Shown here piece by piece: positions 17,948 through 26,644 of a stretch of 64,000 nt of DNA. Position 1 is the first letter of the stretch; the number at the start of each line of letters is the position of its first letter. The DNA comes from Paraburkholderia kirstenboschensis. Lineage in GTDB: Bacteria > Pseudomonadota > Gammaproteobacteria > Burkholderiales > Burkholderiaceae. Both the position numbers and the translations under genes were made by a program. A model generated the notes under the pieces. The model did not search any database. It was not told the DNA's origin and worked only from the letters and a program-made list of their open reading frames with translations. The stretch spans positions 62,001 to 126,000 of the forward strand of contig NZ_CAJHCR010000006.1 in NCBI RefSeq assembly GCF_904848585.1. Reading direction: 5' to 3'.

Positions 17948-19708
17948 TCAGAAGGCGATACCGAGCGTCAGATAGGGCCGCACGCTTCTGTTGCGGATGC
18001 CGTATGCCAGGTCGACATTGACCGGGCCCACCGGGCTGCGCCAGCGCGCGCCGACGCCCGCGCCCGGATAAAAAGTTTTCTCGCCCCAGGTGTCGGTGGC
18101 CGTGCCGACGTCGAAGAAGGCCGCCGCGCCCCAGTCGTGCGTAAACCAGTGCTGGTATTCCGCCGATGCCGTCACGAGATATTTTGTCGGCAATACCGAA
18201 CCCTGAACGTTGTTACCGATGCTCTGGTAGGAATAACCGCGCACCGAATTCGAGCCGCCCGCGCGAAACAGCAGCGAAGCCGGAATGCCGCTTGAACTGC
18301 CGCTCGTGAACACGCCGCCGAGTTCCGCGCGAAACACCATGAGGTCCTGCTTGCCGATTGGCAGGTACTGCTGGCCGCGCGCGTAGCCGCGGATGAACGT
18401 CTGGTCGGTGAGCACGCCCTTCACCGCGAAACCGGCTTCGACGTGGATCAGGTTGCCCTTGCGCGGGAACAGCGGGTCGTCGGTATTGCGCCGGGTCCAC
18501 GACCACGACGGCACCAGCGCGCGGCTCGTAGTCGGCTCACCGACGTTCTGGTCGAGCCGGTCCTGATAGAACAGGATCGCATACGTGTAGTCGATGAACT
18601 GCGACGTGCGAGTACGCTGCACACCGCCGCGGATGCTATAGATACGCGTGTCGGAAACGTCCGTGGTCGTGTAGGACGCCAACACACTATTGGTCCATCC
18701 CCGTCGTCCCGGCGGCATTGCAAGCTGAATCTGGCCGTACTGTTGAACCTGATCGACCCGGCCGTCGATGGTGAACGGCCATGCCTTGCCGAACGTATTC
18801 AGATATGAGTACGCGCCCTGCACCAGCGCACCATTGTCGGTCGAGTAGCCGACGCCGCCGCGAATGCTGTTGTACGGATACTCCGACACCTTCACATGCA
18901 GCGGCGTTTCGACCGGCTTCTCCGGATCGCTGTTCACATCGATCGCGACGCTCGCGTAGTAGGGCGTGTTCTGCAACTGCCGCTGCAATTCGGTAATGCG
19001 CTGCACGTCGTACACGTCGCCCACAGAAATCGGATTCACATTGTGGACGATCTCTTCCGGGTAGCGCCGCGTGCCCGACACGTCCAGCTTGCCCATCGTG
19101 AAGGTGGGCCCACTTTCATACGCGACCGACAGCTTGGCCTCGTGCGTGCGTGGATCGACGCGCGCCTCGGCGTGATAGATCTTCGCGCCCAGATAGCGGC
19201 GCGCCTGCAACGCCTTCAGCGACGCGTTCTTCGCGTCGTCCCAGGCCGCCTGCGAAAACGCGTCGCCCTCGTGCAGCGAAAATGCAAAACGCGCGGCGTT
19301 TTCCTGCGCCGGGTCCTCGGTCAGCACCGGGCCGCGAAACGACAGGGAAACGGACGTGATGAGGGTTTGCGGTCCAGGATCGACGCTCACGGTCACATGC
19401 TTCGTGTTCTCGACGGTACGCACGTCCGTGCGCACAATCGGGGTGAAGTAGCCTTGGGTGGCTGCCAGATCGCGCACCTGCTGGGGCGTCGCCGTAATCA
19501 GAAATTCGAACTGGTCGTCGCTGATGTCGGGGCGCTTCGCAAACCGCGCAATGTCCAGGTGTTCTTCGAGCAGCTTGCGCAGCGAGCGCGGCGAAGCTTC
19601 GACATCGACCTTGTAGCTCGCCGCCGGGCGCGCCGCGTATGCGGGGCCGTTAGCCAGCATCAGCAGCAGGACGCCTAGGGCGAGCCACGCGCGCAGCCAG
19701 CGCCGCAT
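17948..19708 (-). CDS. tamA: Outer-membrane translocation and assembly module protein TamA
   Basis: Encodes 586 aa from ATG at 19708, close to the usual TamA length. The signal peptide is MRRWLRAWLALGVLLLMLAN through AYA, cleaved about residue 24. Three POTRA repeats follow, then the Omp85/BamA-type 16-strand barrel from about residue 285. Features include GVGYSTDNG, FRAGGSNSVRGYSYQSIG near 490 and a C-terminal aromatic residue (LGIAF) typical of barrel proteins. It works with TamB, encoded next. The frame upstream of 19708 was rejected because it precedes the signal peptide. Confidence 0.94.
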   Translation of the reverse strand: MRRWLRAWLALGVLLLMLANGPAYAARPAASYKVDVEASPRSLRKLLEEHLDIARFAKRPDISDDQFEFLITATPQQVRDLAATQGYFTPIVRTDVRTVENTKHVTVSVDPGPQTLITSVSLSFRGPVLTEDPAQENAARFAFSLHEGDAFSQAAWDDAKNASLKALQARRYLGAKIYHAEARVDPRTHEAKLSVAYESGPTFTMGKLDVSGTRRYPEEIVHNVNPISVGDVYDVQRITELQRQLQNTPYYASVAIDVNSDPEKPVETPLHVKVSEYPYNSIRGGVGYSTDNGALVQGAYSYLNTFGKAWPFTIDGRVDQVQQYGQIQLAMPPGRRGWTNSVLASYTTTDVSDTRIYSIRGGVQRTRTSQFIDYTYAILFYQDRLDQNVGEPTTSRALVPSWSWTRRNTDDPLFPRKGNLIHVEAGFAVKGVLTDQTFIRGYARGQQYLPIGKQDLMVFRAELGGVFTSGSSSGIPASLLFRAGGSNSVRGYSYQSIGNNVQGSVLPTKYLVTASAEYQHWFTHDWGAAAFFDVGTATDTWGEKTFYPGAGVGARWRSPVGPVNVDLAYGIRNRSVRPYLTLGIAF

Positions 19709-20143
19709 TGGCGTGCAAACGCCGCGGCCCCCGCCGGCTTCGCTGCGCCGCCCATGCGGCTTTTCGATCGCACACCCCGCCAAACAGGACCTCCGGCCAT
19801 CGTTGATGAATTTTGTCGTTCGGGCGCAGTCCCGCCGAAGCTCGCTATTTGACCACATCGGCAGCGCCGCGCTATCTCTAAACGCACCCGCGAACGCACC
19901 CGCGAACGCCCGCGCGGCGCATGGCCAGAGGCCCGCGCGCCCGCCTTTGACGCGCGGTGCGACACGCGGGTTCCGGCGATCCGCGCGGAGCGGAATTTAG
20001 CCGACGATGCGTCGGGCGCCGACCGGGTTTTTCGACCGCGAGCGGCGCATGCGCTAAAATTACGGAATAGTAGCGGCACCCGCACGAAGACCACGGCTAA
20101 GCCGCCATTTGCCCAACCACGCCCCAACCACGGACGTCGAGCC
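19709..20143. other. Divergent intergenic region tamA / DUF3460, with a 12-bp direct repeat
   Basis: 435 bp without a supported gene. CGCACCCGCGAA occurs twice in tandem at 19883-19906 and a third, partial copy follows. The region should contain the tamA promoter and the promoter of the DUF3460-scpA operon. Confidence 0.5.
20031..20060 (+). promoter_or_regulatory. Candidate promoter of the DUF3460-scpA operon
   Basis: TTCGAC at 20031-20036 and TAAAAT at 20055-20060 are separated by 18 bp, upstream of the small gene at 20144. The -10 match is good and the -35 match is weak. Confidence 0.4.
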
Positions 20144-20329
20144 ATGTATCAATCGGACATCACCCAGTTCCTGAACCAGCTCAAGCAACAGAAGCCCAAC
20201 CTCGAAGCCGAGCAACGCCGCGGCCGGGCCTTGCTGTGGGACAAGCAGCCGATCGACCTCGAAGAGCGCGCCGAGCAGAAAGCGTCGCGCGTCGACCAGA
20301 CGCCTTACTCGTACTACCAGAACTTCTGA
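20144..20329 (+). CDS. DUF3460 family small protein
   Basis: Encodes 61 aa, rich in Gln, Glu, Arg and Lys and predicted helical (ITQFLNQLKQQKPNLEAEQR), ending in SYYQNF. It matches the DUF3460 family, which in Burkholderiales sits directly before scpA. Function is unknown. It is 16 bp upstream of scpA and likely cotranscribed, so a role near chromosome segregation is possible but only by context. Confidence 0.82.
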   Translation: MYQSDITQFLNQLKQQKPNLEAEQRRGRALLWDKQPIDLEERAEQKASRVDQTPYSYYQNF

Positions 20330-20345
20330 GCGCCACCCCCAATCA

Positions 20346-21221
20346 ATGAATCCCGCCGACGAGGCACACGGCGCGCCGCCGGCTCGGTCCGACGCCGCGC
20401 TTGCCGCGCCCGCCACCGATTCGACGCCTGACACCGTCGACGGCATTGCTTTCGCACGCCTGTACGGCGAGCCGCTCTTCAAGCTGCCGACCGACCTGTA
20501 CATCCCGCCGGACGCGCTCGAAGTGTTCCTAGAAACGTTCGAGGGCCCGCTGGATCTGTTGCTGTACCTGATCCGCAAGCAGAACTTCAACGTACTCGAC
20601 ATTCCCATGGCGGATGTCACGGTGCAGTACCTCGGCTATGTCGACCAGTTGCGCCAGACCAATCTCGAACTCGCGTCCGAATATCTGCTGATGGCCGCGA
20701 TGCTGATCGAGATCAAGTCGCGCATGCTGTTGCCCGTCAAGAAGGCCGACAGCGGCGAGGAAGCCGAAGACCCGCGCGCGGAACTGGTGCGGCGCCTGCT
20801 CGAATACGAGCAGATGAAGCTCGCCGCGCAGCGCATCGACCAGTTGCCGCAACTCGGCCGCGACTTCCTGCGCGCCGAGGTCTATATCGAGCAAAGCATC
20901 ACGCCGCGCTTTCCCGACGTGAACAGCGAGGACCTGCGCGCCGCCTGGGCCGACGTGATCAAGCGCGCGAAACTCGTCCAGCATCACAAGATTTCGCGCG
21001 AAGAACTGTCTGTGCGCGAGCATATGAGTTCGATCCTGCGGCAACTTCAGAACGCGCGCTTCGTCGAATTCTCCGACCTGTTCGATACCAGCAAGGGTGT
21101 GCCGGTCGTGGTGGTCAACTTCATCGCGATGCTCGAGTTGTGCCGGGAATCGCTCGTCGAAATTACTCAGGCCGAGCCGTTCGCCCCCATCTACGTGCGC
21201 CTCGCCTATTTGCCGGCCTGA
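20346..21221 (+). CDS. scpA: Segregation and condensation protein A
   Basis: Encodes 291 aa. ScpA is the kleisin of the SMC-ScpAB condensin and bridges SMC heads. The family signature FEGPLDLLLYLIRKQNFNVL is near residues 65-85, followed by LASEYLLMAAMLIEIKSRML. An acidic stretch and a winged-helix C-terminus follow. It has a longer, Ala/Pro-rich N-terminal extension (about 60 aa) than most ScpA proteins, a common Burkholderiales trait. No scpB or smc gene is in the window. Confidence 0.94.
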   Translation: MNPADEAHGAPPARSDAALAAPATDSTPDTVDGIAFARLYGEPLFKLPTDLYIPPDALEVFLETFEGPLDLLLYLIRKQNFNVLDIPMADVTVQYLGYVDQLRQTNLELASEYLLMAAMLIEIKSRMLLPVKKADSGEEAEDPRAELVRRLLEYEQMKLAAQRIDQLPQLGRDFLRAEVYIEQSITPRFPDVNSEDLRAAWADVIKRAKLVQHHKISREELSVREHMSSILRQLQNARFVEFSDLFDTSKGVPVVVVNFIAMLELCRESLVEITQAEPFAPIYVRLAYLPA

Positions 21222-21314
21222 CGCGGAGACCGGTTTCGGCGCAGCGGGCCGGGCTTCATGCTCCAAAAACGGCCGATCAGGCCTCGTTTCGGTGCGTCCG
21301 GCGGCCAAATCCAC

Positions 21315-21320
21315 TACAAT
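21315..21320 (+). promoter_or_regulatory. Candidate -10 element for panC
   Basis: TACAAT lies 107 bp before the panC start, between scpA and panC. No convincing -35 hexamer is seen. Confidence 0.3.
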
Positions 21321-21426
21321 CCCGCGCTCCGAACCTGTCATTACCAGTGAGGCGGCGGGCCGCGCAATAGCCTGAGGCCTTTGCGTCAACCCAGTCTCGC
21401 GCCGCGCGAGGAATCCCTGTCCGATC

Positions 21427-22260
21427 ATGAAAGTCATCAGCTCGATCCATGAATTGCGCGACCAGTTGCGCGGCCAGAATCGCACGGCCTTTGTGCCGAC
21501 CATGGGCAATCTGCACGAGGGCCATCTGTCGCTGATGCGTCTCGCGCGCCAGCACGGCGATCCGGTGGTGGCGAGCATCTTCGTCAATCGTCTGCAGTTC
21601 GGGCCGAACGAGGACTTCGACAAATATCCGCGCACGATGGAAGCCGACATCGAGAAGCTGCAGAAGGAAAACGTCTACGTGCTGTTCGCGCCGACAGAGC
21701 GCGACCTCTATCCGGAGCCGCAGGAATACCGGGTGCACCCGCCGCACGATCTCGGCGACATTCTCGAAGGCGAATTCCGGCCGGGCTTTTTCCAGGGCGT
21801 GTGCACTGTCGTGATGAAGCTGATGTCGTGCGTGCAGCCGCGTGTGGCGGTGTTCGGCAAGAAGGACTACCAGCAGCTGATGATCGTGCGCCGCATGTGC
21901 CAGCAGTTCGCGGTGCCGACCGACATCATCGCGGCTGAGACCGTGCGCGATACCGACGGTCTTGCGCTCAGCTCGCGCAACCGCTACTTGCAGCCGGCCG
22001 AGCGCACCGAGGCGCCGATGCTGGCCGCCGAGCTCAATCGCGTGCGCGACGCGGTGCTCGCGGGCGAGCGCGACTTCGCAGCGCTCGAGCGCGCGGCGAT
22101 GGCGTCGCTCACGGCTCGCGGCTGGCAGCCCGACTACATCGCAGTGCGCAAGCGCTCGAATCTGCTGCCGCCGGGTCCGCAAGACGCGAACGCGGAACTC
22201 GTGGTGCTGGCCGCCGCCAAGCTCGGTGCGACCCGTCTTATCGACAACCTCGAAATCTGA
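21427..22260 (+). CDS. panC: Pantothenate synthetase
   Basis: Encodes 277 aa. It condenses pantoate and beta-alanine with ATP to form pantothenate, the coenzyme A precursor. It has the nucleotidyltransferase HIGH-like motif in PTMGNLHEGHLSLM (residues about 22-36), ASIFVNRLQFGPNEDFDKYP, VFGKKDYQQLMIVRRM and SSRNRYL. panD, the source of beta-alanine, follows 53 bp later on the same strand. Confidence 0.96.
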   Translation: MKVISSIHELRDQLRGQNRTAFVPTMGNLHEGHLSLMRLARQHGDPVVASIFVNRLQFGPNEDFDKYPRTMEADIEKLQKENVYVLFAPTERDLYPEPQEYRVHPPHDLGDILEGEFRPGFFQGVCTVVMKLMSCVQPRVAVFGKKDYQQLMIVRRMCQQFAVPTDIIAAETVRDTDGLALSSRNRYLQPAERTEAPMLAAELNRVRDAVLAGERDFAALERAAMASLTARGWQPDYIAVRKRSNLLPPGPQDANAELVVLAAAKLGATRLIDNLEI

Positions 22261-22313
22261 AGCCGTCTGGAACAGCGTAGACACGCCCAAGAAGTTACAA
22301 GGATTGATTGGTT

Positions 22314-22700
22314 ATGCAACGCAACATGCTGAAGTCGAAGATCCACCGCGTCGCGGTCACGCATTGCGAGCTGCACTACGAAGGCTCGTGCGCGATCGAC
22401 GAAGACCTGCTCGAAGCGGCGAACATTGTCGAAAACGAACGGATCGACATCTGGAACATCAACAATGGTGAGCGTTTCTCGACCTATGCGATCAAGGGCG
22501 AGCGCGGCAGCGGCATGATTTCGCTGAACGGCTCGGCTGCGCGGCGCGCGCAACTGGGCGACCTGGTGATCATCGCGGCCTTCGCGGTGGTCGACGAAGC
22601 GGAGTTGAAGGCGGGCTGGAAGCCAGACCTCGTGTTCGTCGATGAAAACAACAAGATCAAGGGCAGCCGCGATCACGTGCCAACGCAGAACTGGAATTGA
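22314..22700 (+). CDS. panD: Aspartate 1-decarboxylase (pyruvoyl enzyme)
   Basis: Encodes 128 aa from ATG at 22314; a TTG at 22308 is in frame but the ATG gives standard numbering. The proenzyme self-cleaves between Gly24 and Ser25 in YEGSCAID, making the pyruvoyl group. It forms beta-alanine from aspartate, feeding PanC. The conserved ERIDIWNINNGERFSTYAI and GERGSGMISLNGSAAR segments are intact. A long minisatellite begins about 110 bp after the stop. Confidence 0.96.
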   Translation: MQRNMLKSKIHRVAVTHCELHYEGSCAIDEDLLEAANIVENERIDIWNINNGERFSTYAIKGERGSGMISLNGSAARRAQLGDLVIIAAFAVVDEAELKAGWKPDLVFVDENNKIKGSRDHVPTQNWN

Positions 22701-22810
22701 GCGACGCACTTGGCTGAGCTTTTTGTAACCGGGCTGGGCTCGACTGGGCTTTGCCTCCCCCGGCTCAGCGTCACGCCGCCGATCAAAGCGGCGGCCATGC
22801 TGCCTCGCGC

Positions 22811-22983
22811 GGGTGGCTCGGGTGGCTCGGGTGGCTCGGGTGGCTCGGGTGGCTCGGGTGGCTCGGGTGGCTCGGGTGGCTCGGGTGGCTCGGGTGGCTC
22901 GGGTGACTCGGTGGCTCGGTGGCTCGGTGGCTCGGTGGCTCGGTGGCTCGGTGGCTCGGGTGGCTCGGGTGGCTCGGTGGCGC
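22811..22983. repeat. GGGTGGCTC / GGTGGCTC minisatellite
   Basis: Ten perfect tandem copies of the 9-mer GGGTGGCTC run from 22811 to 22900. One variant (GGGTGACTC) follows at 22901-22909, then six copies of an 8-mer GGTGGCTC (22910-22957), two more 9-mers (22958-22975) and a decaying last unit. The 9-mers would encode Gly-Gly-Ser, or Glu-Pro-Pro on the other strand, but the 8-mers shift frame. The array lies in the space between convergent panD and parA, so it is probably non-coding. Confidence 0.95.
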
Positions 22984-23095
22984 TGGTGGCCCCGGGTTGC
23001 TCCAGACAACTACGGGTTGGCTCCCGCCGGCTCCGGTCGGCTCTCTCCAGCGCCACCGCTTTTAAGCCAGCACGAGCCTCACCGAAGCCCTGCCC

Positions 23096-23734
23096 TCACC
23101 CCTTCCTGCCGGCGCCATTCGTCCATTCGATGATCGGCTGCCACTGCTCCAGGTCCTTCTCCACGCGGCTTTTGGCGACGTCCCACAAGGTCAGACCGTG
23201 CGCCGCCAGCTGCACGTAGTTCTGCGTGTCGCGCAGATAACCGAGCACCGGCAGCTTCAGCCCCTCGACGAAACGGTGCAACTGCTCCGCCGAACGCGTG
23301 CGCGCATCGACGCGCATGCCCACCACGCCGATCTCGATTGCACCTTTCCTGACCGCTTTTTCCTTCGCGAGCCGCTCCAGAAATTCCTGCGTAGCCAGAA
23401 TATCGAACATCGACGGCTGCAGCGGCACGATCACCTTGTCGGCCAGCTCCAGCGCGATATTCATGCGATTGCCGTGTAAGCCGGCCGGGGTGTCGATAAT
23501 CGCGTGCTCGAGGCCCTTTGGCGGTTTGGCGGGCGTCTCGGGGCTGACTTCCCACGTTTCGATGGCCGGCAGCGTGTCCGGCCGCAATGACAGCCACGCA
23601 TGCGCTGACTGCTGCTTGTCGAGATCGGCGAGCGCAACCCACTCGCCGGTTGCGGCGAAATAGCCGGCCAGATTGGTCGACAGCGTGCTTTTGCCCACGC
23701 CGCCCTTCGGATTCGCCACCACGATTACCGTCAT
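23096..23734 (-). CDS. Solitary ParA/MinD-like ATPase
   Basis: Encodes 212 aa from ATG at 23734. The deviant Walker A KGGVGKST is at residues 10-17, followed by ALADLDKQQSAHAW and AIIDTPAGLHGN (switch II / Walker B). This is the short ParA form without an N-terminal DNA-binding domain, typical of proteins that position cargo on the nucleoid. No parB, and no obvious cargo gene, is adjacent. Cellular role is unknown. The gene ends 113 bp from the minisatellite. Confidence 0.9.
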   Translation of the reverse strand: MTVIVVANPKGGVGKSTLSTNLAGYFAATGEWVALADLDKQQSAHAWLSLRPDTLPAIETWEVSPETPAKPPKGLEHAIIDTPAGLHGNRMNIALELADKVIVPLQPSMFDILATQEFLERLAKEKAVRKGAIEIGVVGMRVDARTRSAEQLHRFVEGLKLPVLGYLRDTQNYVQLAAHGLTLWDVAKSRVEKDLEQWQPIIEWTNGAGRKG

Positions 23735-23967
23735 GAATACTCCCGGAATGAAGGCTGGACGACGCCAGCCGGTTCGCCGCGTTCTGCCCTGAACCTTCTG
23801 CTTTTGGCTTGTGCCTATTGTCATATCGGCGCGCCGATTTGCACAGATTCGAGTCCGTGCGCCGATCCAGCCGTTGATAATATCGACAAATGCAGCGAGG
23901 CCGAAGCCCCCGAACGGCTAATCGGTCGCCCCGATCACCGATTCAACCTTTCCAGGAAGCCAATCCA

Positions 23968-24387
23968 ATGAGCAAACTCTGGCCGGAATACACCGTCGAA
24001 CGACTGCACGAACGCCAGAAGGGCAAGCTGCCAGGCTTGCTGGGCGTGCATGTGCTGTCGCTGGACGAAGGCGCGCTGACTGCGGAATTGACCGTGCGGG
24101 AAGAACTGCTCGCGCCAAACGGTTTTCTGCACGCGGCCACGGTAATCGGTCTCGCGGACACCGCTTGCGGCTATGCGTGCCTCGCCCACCTGCCGGAAAC
24201 GGCGCGCAACTTCACGACAGTCGAGCTAAAAAGCAACTTTCTCGGCACGGCGACCGAAGGCACGATCCGCGCGGTGGCTAAGGGCGTACACCTTGGCCGC
24301 AGCACGCAGGTTTGGGACGCCACGGTCACCGGTCCGAACGGCAAGACGATCGCCCTGTTCCGCTGCACGCAGATCGTGCTGTATTGA
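23968..24387 (+). CDS. PaaI-family hotdog thioesterase
   Basis: Encodes 139 aa from ATG at 23968, with AGGAAG upstream. The hotdog fold signature of PaaI/YbgC-type acyl-CoA thioesterases is seen: LLAPNGFLHAATVIGLADTA, with Asn/His and Asp at the expected active-site positions. FTTVELKSNFLGTA and ALFRCTQIVLY follow. It should hydrolyse an aryl- or acyl-CoA ester; the substrate cannot be assigned. A TAATAT near 23877 could be its -10 element. Confidence 0.87.
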   Translation: MSKLWPEYTVERLHERQKGKLPGLLGVHVLSLDEGALTAELTVREELLAPNGFLHAATVIGLADTACGYACLAHLPETARNFTTVELKSNFLGTATEGTIRAVAKGVHLGRSTQVWDATVTGPNGKTIALFRCTQIVLY

Positions 24388-24483
24388 CAGAACCGCAGGA
24401 CATCGCAGAGAGCGCGACCCGAAGTCCGCTTCGCTTTGGCGCTTCTTCGCAGAATGTGATCGCCGCGCTGGCGAGTCCGGCCG

Positions 24484-25998
24484 TCAAGCCATCGCCGCCA
24501 TCAATCTGGCCAGATCCAGGTGTTCAGCCAGCGTGTCGGCGAGCCGGTCCAGCGACGCTTCGCGCAACGCGGGGTAGTCGATTGGGTCCGCGTCGCTTAG
24601 TCCGGCCCAGGCCAGCAGCGCCGCGCAGGCGGCCGGTGTGTCGAACAGGCCGTGCACGTACGTCGCGAGGATCTGGCCATCCGCGGAAATTGCGCCGTCG
24701 GGACGCGCTTCGCCCGGCAGCCCAAGGCGCAGCGCCGGCGATTCCAGCGCCGGTCCTTGCGTCTCGCCCATATGGATCTCGTAACCGCCCACGTCCGGGG
24801 AGCCTGGCAACGCGAGGCGGCCAGTCACGTTCTTCAGCGTCTTTTCGCGCGTCAGCACTGTCGAGTAGTCGAGCCAGCCAAGGCCCGCCGACGTTCCCGG
24901 CGCACCTTCCACGCCGTGCGGATCGGCGACCTCGCGCCCGAGCATCTGCATCCCGCCGCATATTCCGATCACGCGCCCGCCATAGCGCAAATGCCGTTGC
25001 AGCACCGTGTCCCAGCCTTGCGCACGCAGAAACGCCAGATCGCCGGGCACGTTCTTCGAACCCGGCAGGATGATGAGGTCCGCGGGCGGCGGCGGCGTGC
25101 CGCTTCGCACGTAATGAAAATCGACCTGCGGATGCGGGCGCAGCGCGTCGAAATCCGTGTGGTTGCTGATGTGCGGCAGCACCGGCACGACCACGCGCAA
25201 GGTGCGCGCGGCGTCGCCGCGCTGCGCCGCGCGCAGCTCGGGCGGCAGCATGTCCTCGGCGTCGAGCGTGAGGCCATGCAGATACGGGACGACACCCAGC
25301 ACCGGCTTGCCGGTCTTCGCCTCGAGCCAGTCGAGACCCGGCTTCAGCAGTCCGATATCGCCTCGAAAACGGTTGATGATGAAACCCCGTACACGCGCCT
25401 GCTCGCTTGCCGACAGGCACGCAAGCGTCCCCGTCAGATGCGCGAACACCCCGCCCCGGTCGATGTCCGCCACCAGCACGACCGGACAGTCGACGGCTTC
25501 GGCAAAACCCATGTTGGCGATGTCGCGCTCGCGCAGATTGATCTCGGCCGGACTGCCCGCGCCTTCCACGAAAATCGTGTCATACGCCGCTTGCAGCCGC
25601 GCGTAGGACGCAAGCACCGCTTCGAAAGCGACGGGTTTGTAATCGTGATACGCGCGGGCGTCGAGATTCATGCGCGCCTTGCCGTGGATGATCACCTGCG
25701 CGCCGCGATCGCTCGTGGGCTTGAGCAGCACGGGGTTCAGATCGGTGTGAGCGGCGATGCCGGCGGCCACTGCCTGCAACGCCTGAGCACGACCGATCTC
25801 GCCGCCGTCGACGGTGACTGCGCTGTTGAGCGCCATGTTCTGCGGCTTGAACGGCGCGACCCGGACACCGGCGCGCCGCGCGAGCCGGCATAAGCCGGCG
25901 ACCAGCGTACTCTTGCCCGCATCGGACGTGGTGCCCTGGATCATTAGCGTGCCGCGCGGCACGGATATGGCGTCATGCGAGATCGAATGGATGGTCAC
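24484..25998 (-). CDS. cobQ: Cobyric acid synthase (glutamine-hydrolysing)
   Basis: Encodes 504 aa from GTG at 25998; an internal ATG at 25944 is a possible alternative. It amidates four side chains of adenosylcobyrinic a,c-diamide. The N-terminal ATP-binding domain shows MIQGTTSDAGKST with KPQNMALNS. The triad-type glutaminase domain has the nucleophile cysteine in GICGGMQMLGREV (near residue 344) and GGYEIHMGET. It is divergent from cobU with only 91 bp between the starts. Confidence 0.94.
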   Translation of the reverse strand: MTIHSISHDAISVPRGTLMIQGTTSDAGKSTLVAGLCRLARRAGVRVAPFKPQNMALNSAVTVDGGEIGRAQALQAVAAGIAAHTDLNPVLLKPTSDRGAQVIIHGKARMNLDARAYHDYKPVAFEAVLASYARLQAAYDTIFVEGAGSPAEINLRERDIANMGFAEAVDCPVVLVADIDRGGVFAHLTGTLACLSASEQARVRGFIINRFRGDIGLLKPGLDWLEAKTGKPVLGVVPYLHGLTLDAEDMLPPELRAAQRGDAARTLRVVVPVLPHISNHTDFDALRPHPQVDFHYVRSGTPPPPADLIILPGSKNVPGDLAFLRAQGWDTVLQRHLRYGGRVIGICGGMQMLGREVADPHGVEGAPGTSAGLGWLDYSTVLTREKTLKNVTGRLALPGSPDVGGYEIHMGETQGPALESPALRLGLPGEARPDGAISADGQILATYVHGLFDTPAACAALLAWAGLSDADPIDYPALREASLDRLADTLAEHLDLARLMAAMA

Positions 25999-26077
25999 GG
26001 AAATGTCGGACTCGGCGAAGGAAAAGACTATTAAACCGCGGCATTATCCCATCGCGCCGGCCCGCGCTGCACGCCGG

Positions 26078-26083
26078 TACAAT
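26078..26083 (+). promoter_or_regulatory. cobU: Candidate -10 element for cobU, 6 bp before its start codon
   Basis: TACAAT ends 6 bp before the ATG at 26090, and no ribosome binding site lies between. If it is used, the transcript would start at or next to the ATG and be leaderless. No -35 match is clear. Confidence 0.3.
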
Positions 26084-26089
26084 CACGCG

Positions 26090-26644
26090 ATGATTTCCCG
26101 CGACCTTACCTTCGTTCTCGGCGGCGCGCGCTCAGGCAAGAGCGTGCACGCGGAACAGCTTGCCGGCCAAAGCGCGCTGCCCGTGACCTACATCGCCACG
26201 GCACGCGTGACCGGCGACGCCGAATTCACCGCGCGCATCGCGCATCATCGTGCGCGGCGCCCTGCACAGTGGCGTTTGCTGGAAGCAGACGTCGATCTCG
26301 CCGGCGCTATCTCCCAGGCCGACGCGCCAGGGCGTTGCACGCTGATCGACTGCCTCACGCTATGGCTCGCCAACCTGCTGTGTCCCGCCGATGGCGACGG
26401 CCTGCCGCCCGATCAATATCGAGCCCGCATCGAAGAACTGGAGGCCGCGCTTGGCAACGCTCGCGGCAAGGTCATCGTGGTCAGCAACGAAATCGGCCTC
26501 GGCGTCGTGCCGCTCGGCGCGGCAACGCGTCTTTACGTCGACGAACTCGGGCGGCTGAATCAGCGCGTCGCGGCGCTCTCCACGCAGGCCACGATGATGG
26601 TCGCGGGCCTGCCGCTCACGCTCAAAACCGCGGGCGGCGCGTGA
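26090..26644 (+). CDS. cobU: Adenosylcobinamide kinase / adenosylcobinamide-phosphate guanylyltransferase
   Basis: Encodes 184 aa from ATG at 26090. It phosphorylates adenosylcobinamide and then transfers GMP to it. The P-loop VLGGARSGKS is at 9-18, with TYIATARVTGDAEF, the guanylylated histidine region ARIAHHRARRP and VVSNEIGLGVVPLGAATR. The stop overlaps the next start (TGATG), so cobU and cobD are coupled. Upstream codons in the same frame lack family similarity. Confidence 0.94.
   Translation: MISRDLTFVLGGARSGKSVHAEQLAGQSALPVTYIATARVTGDAEFTARIAHHRARRPAQWRLLEADVDLAGAISQADAPGRCTLIDCLTLWLANLLCPADGDGLPPDQYRARIEELEAALGNARGKVIVVSNEIGLGVVPLGAATRLYVDELGRLNQRVAALSTQATMMVAGLPLTLKTAGGA

Noticed and set aside
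22811..22983. CRISPR array or coding Gly-Gly-Ser linker
   Set aside because: Units are 8-9 bp with no spacers, so it is not CRISPR; the 8-bp units break every reading frame and neither neighbouring gene extends into it.
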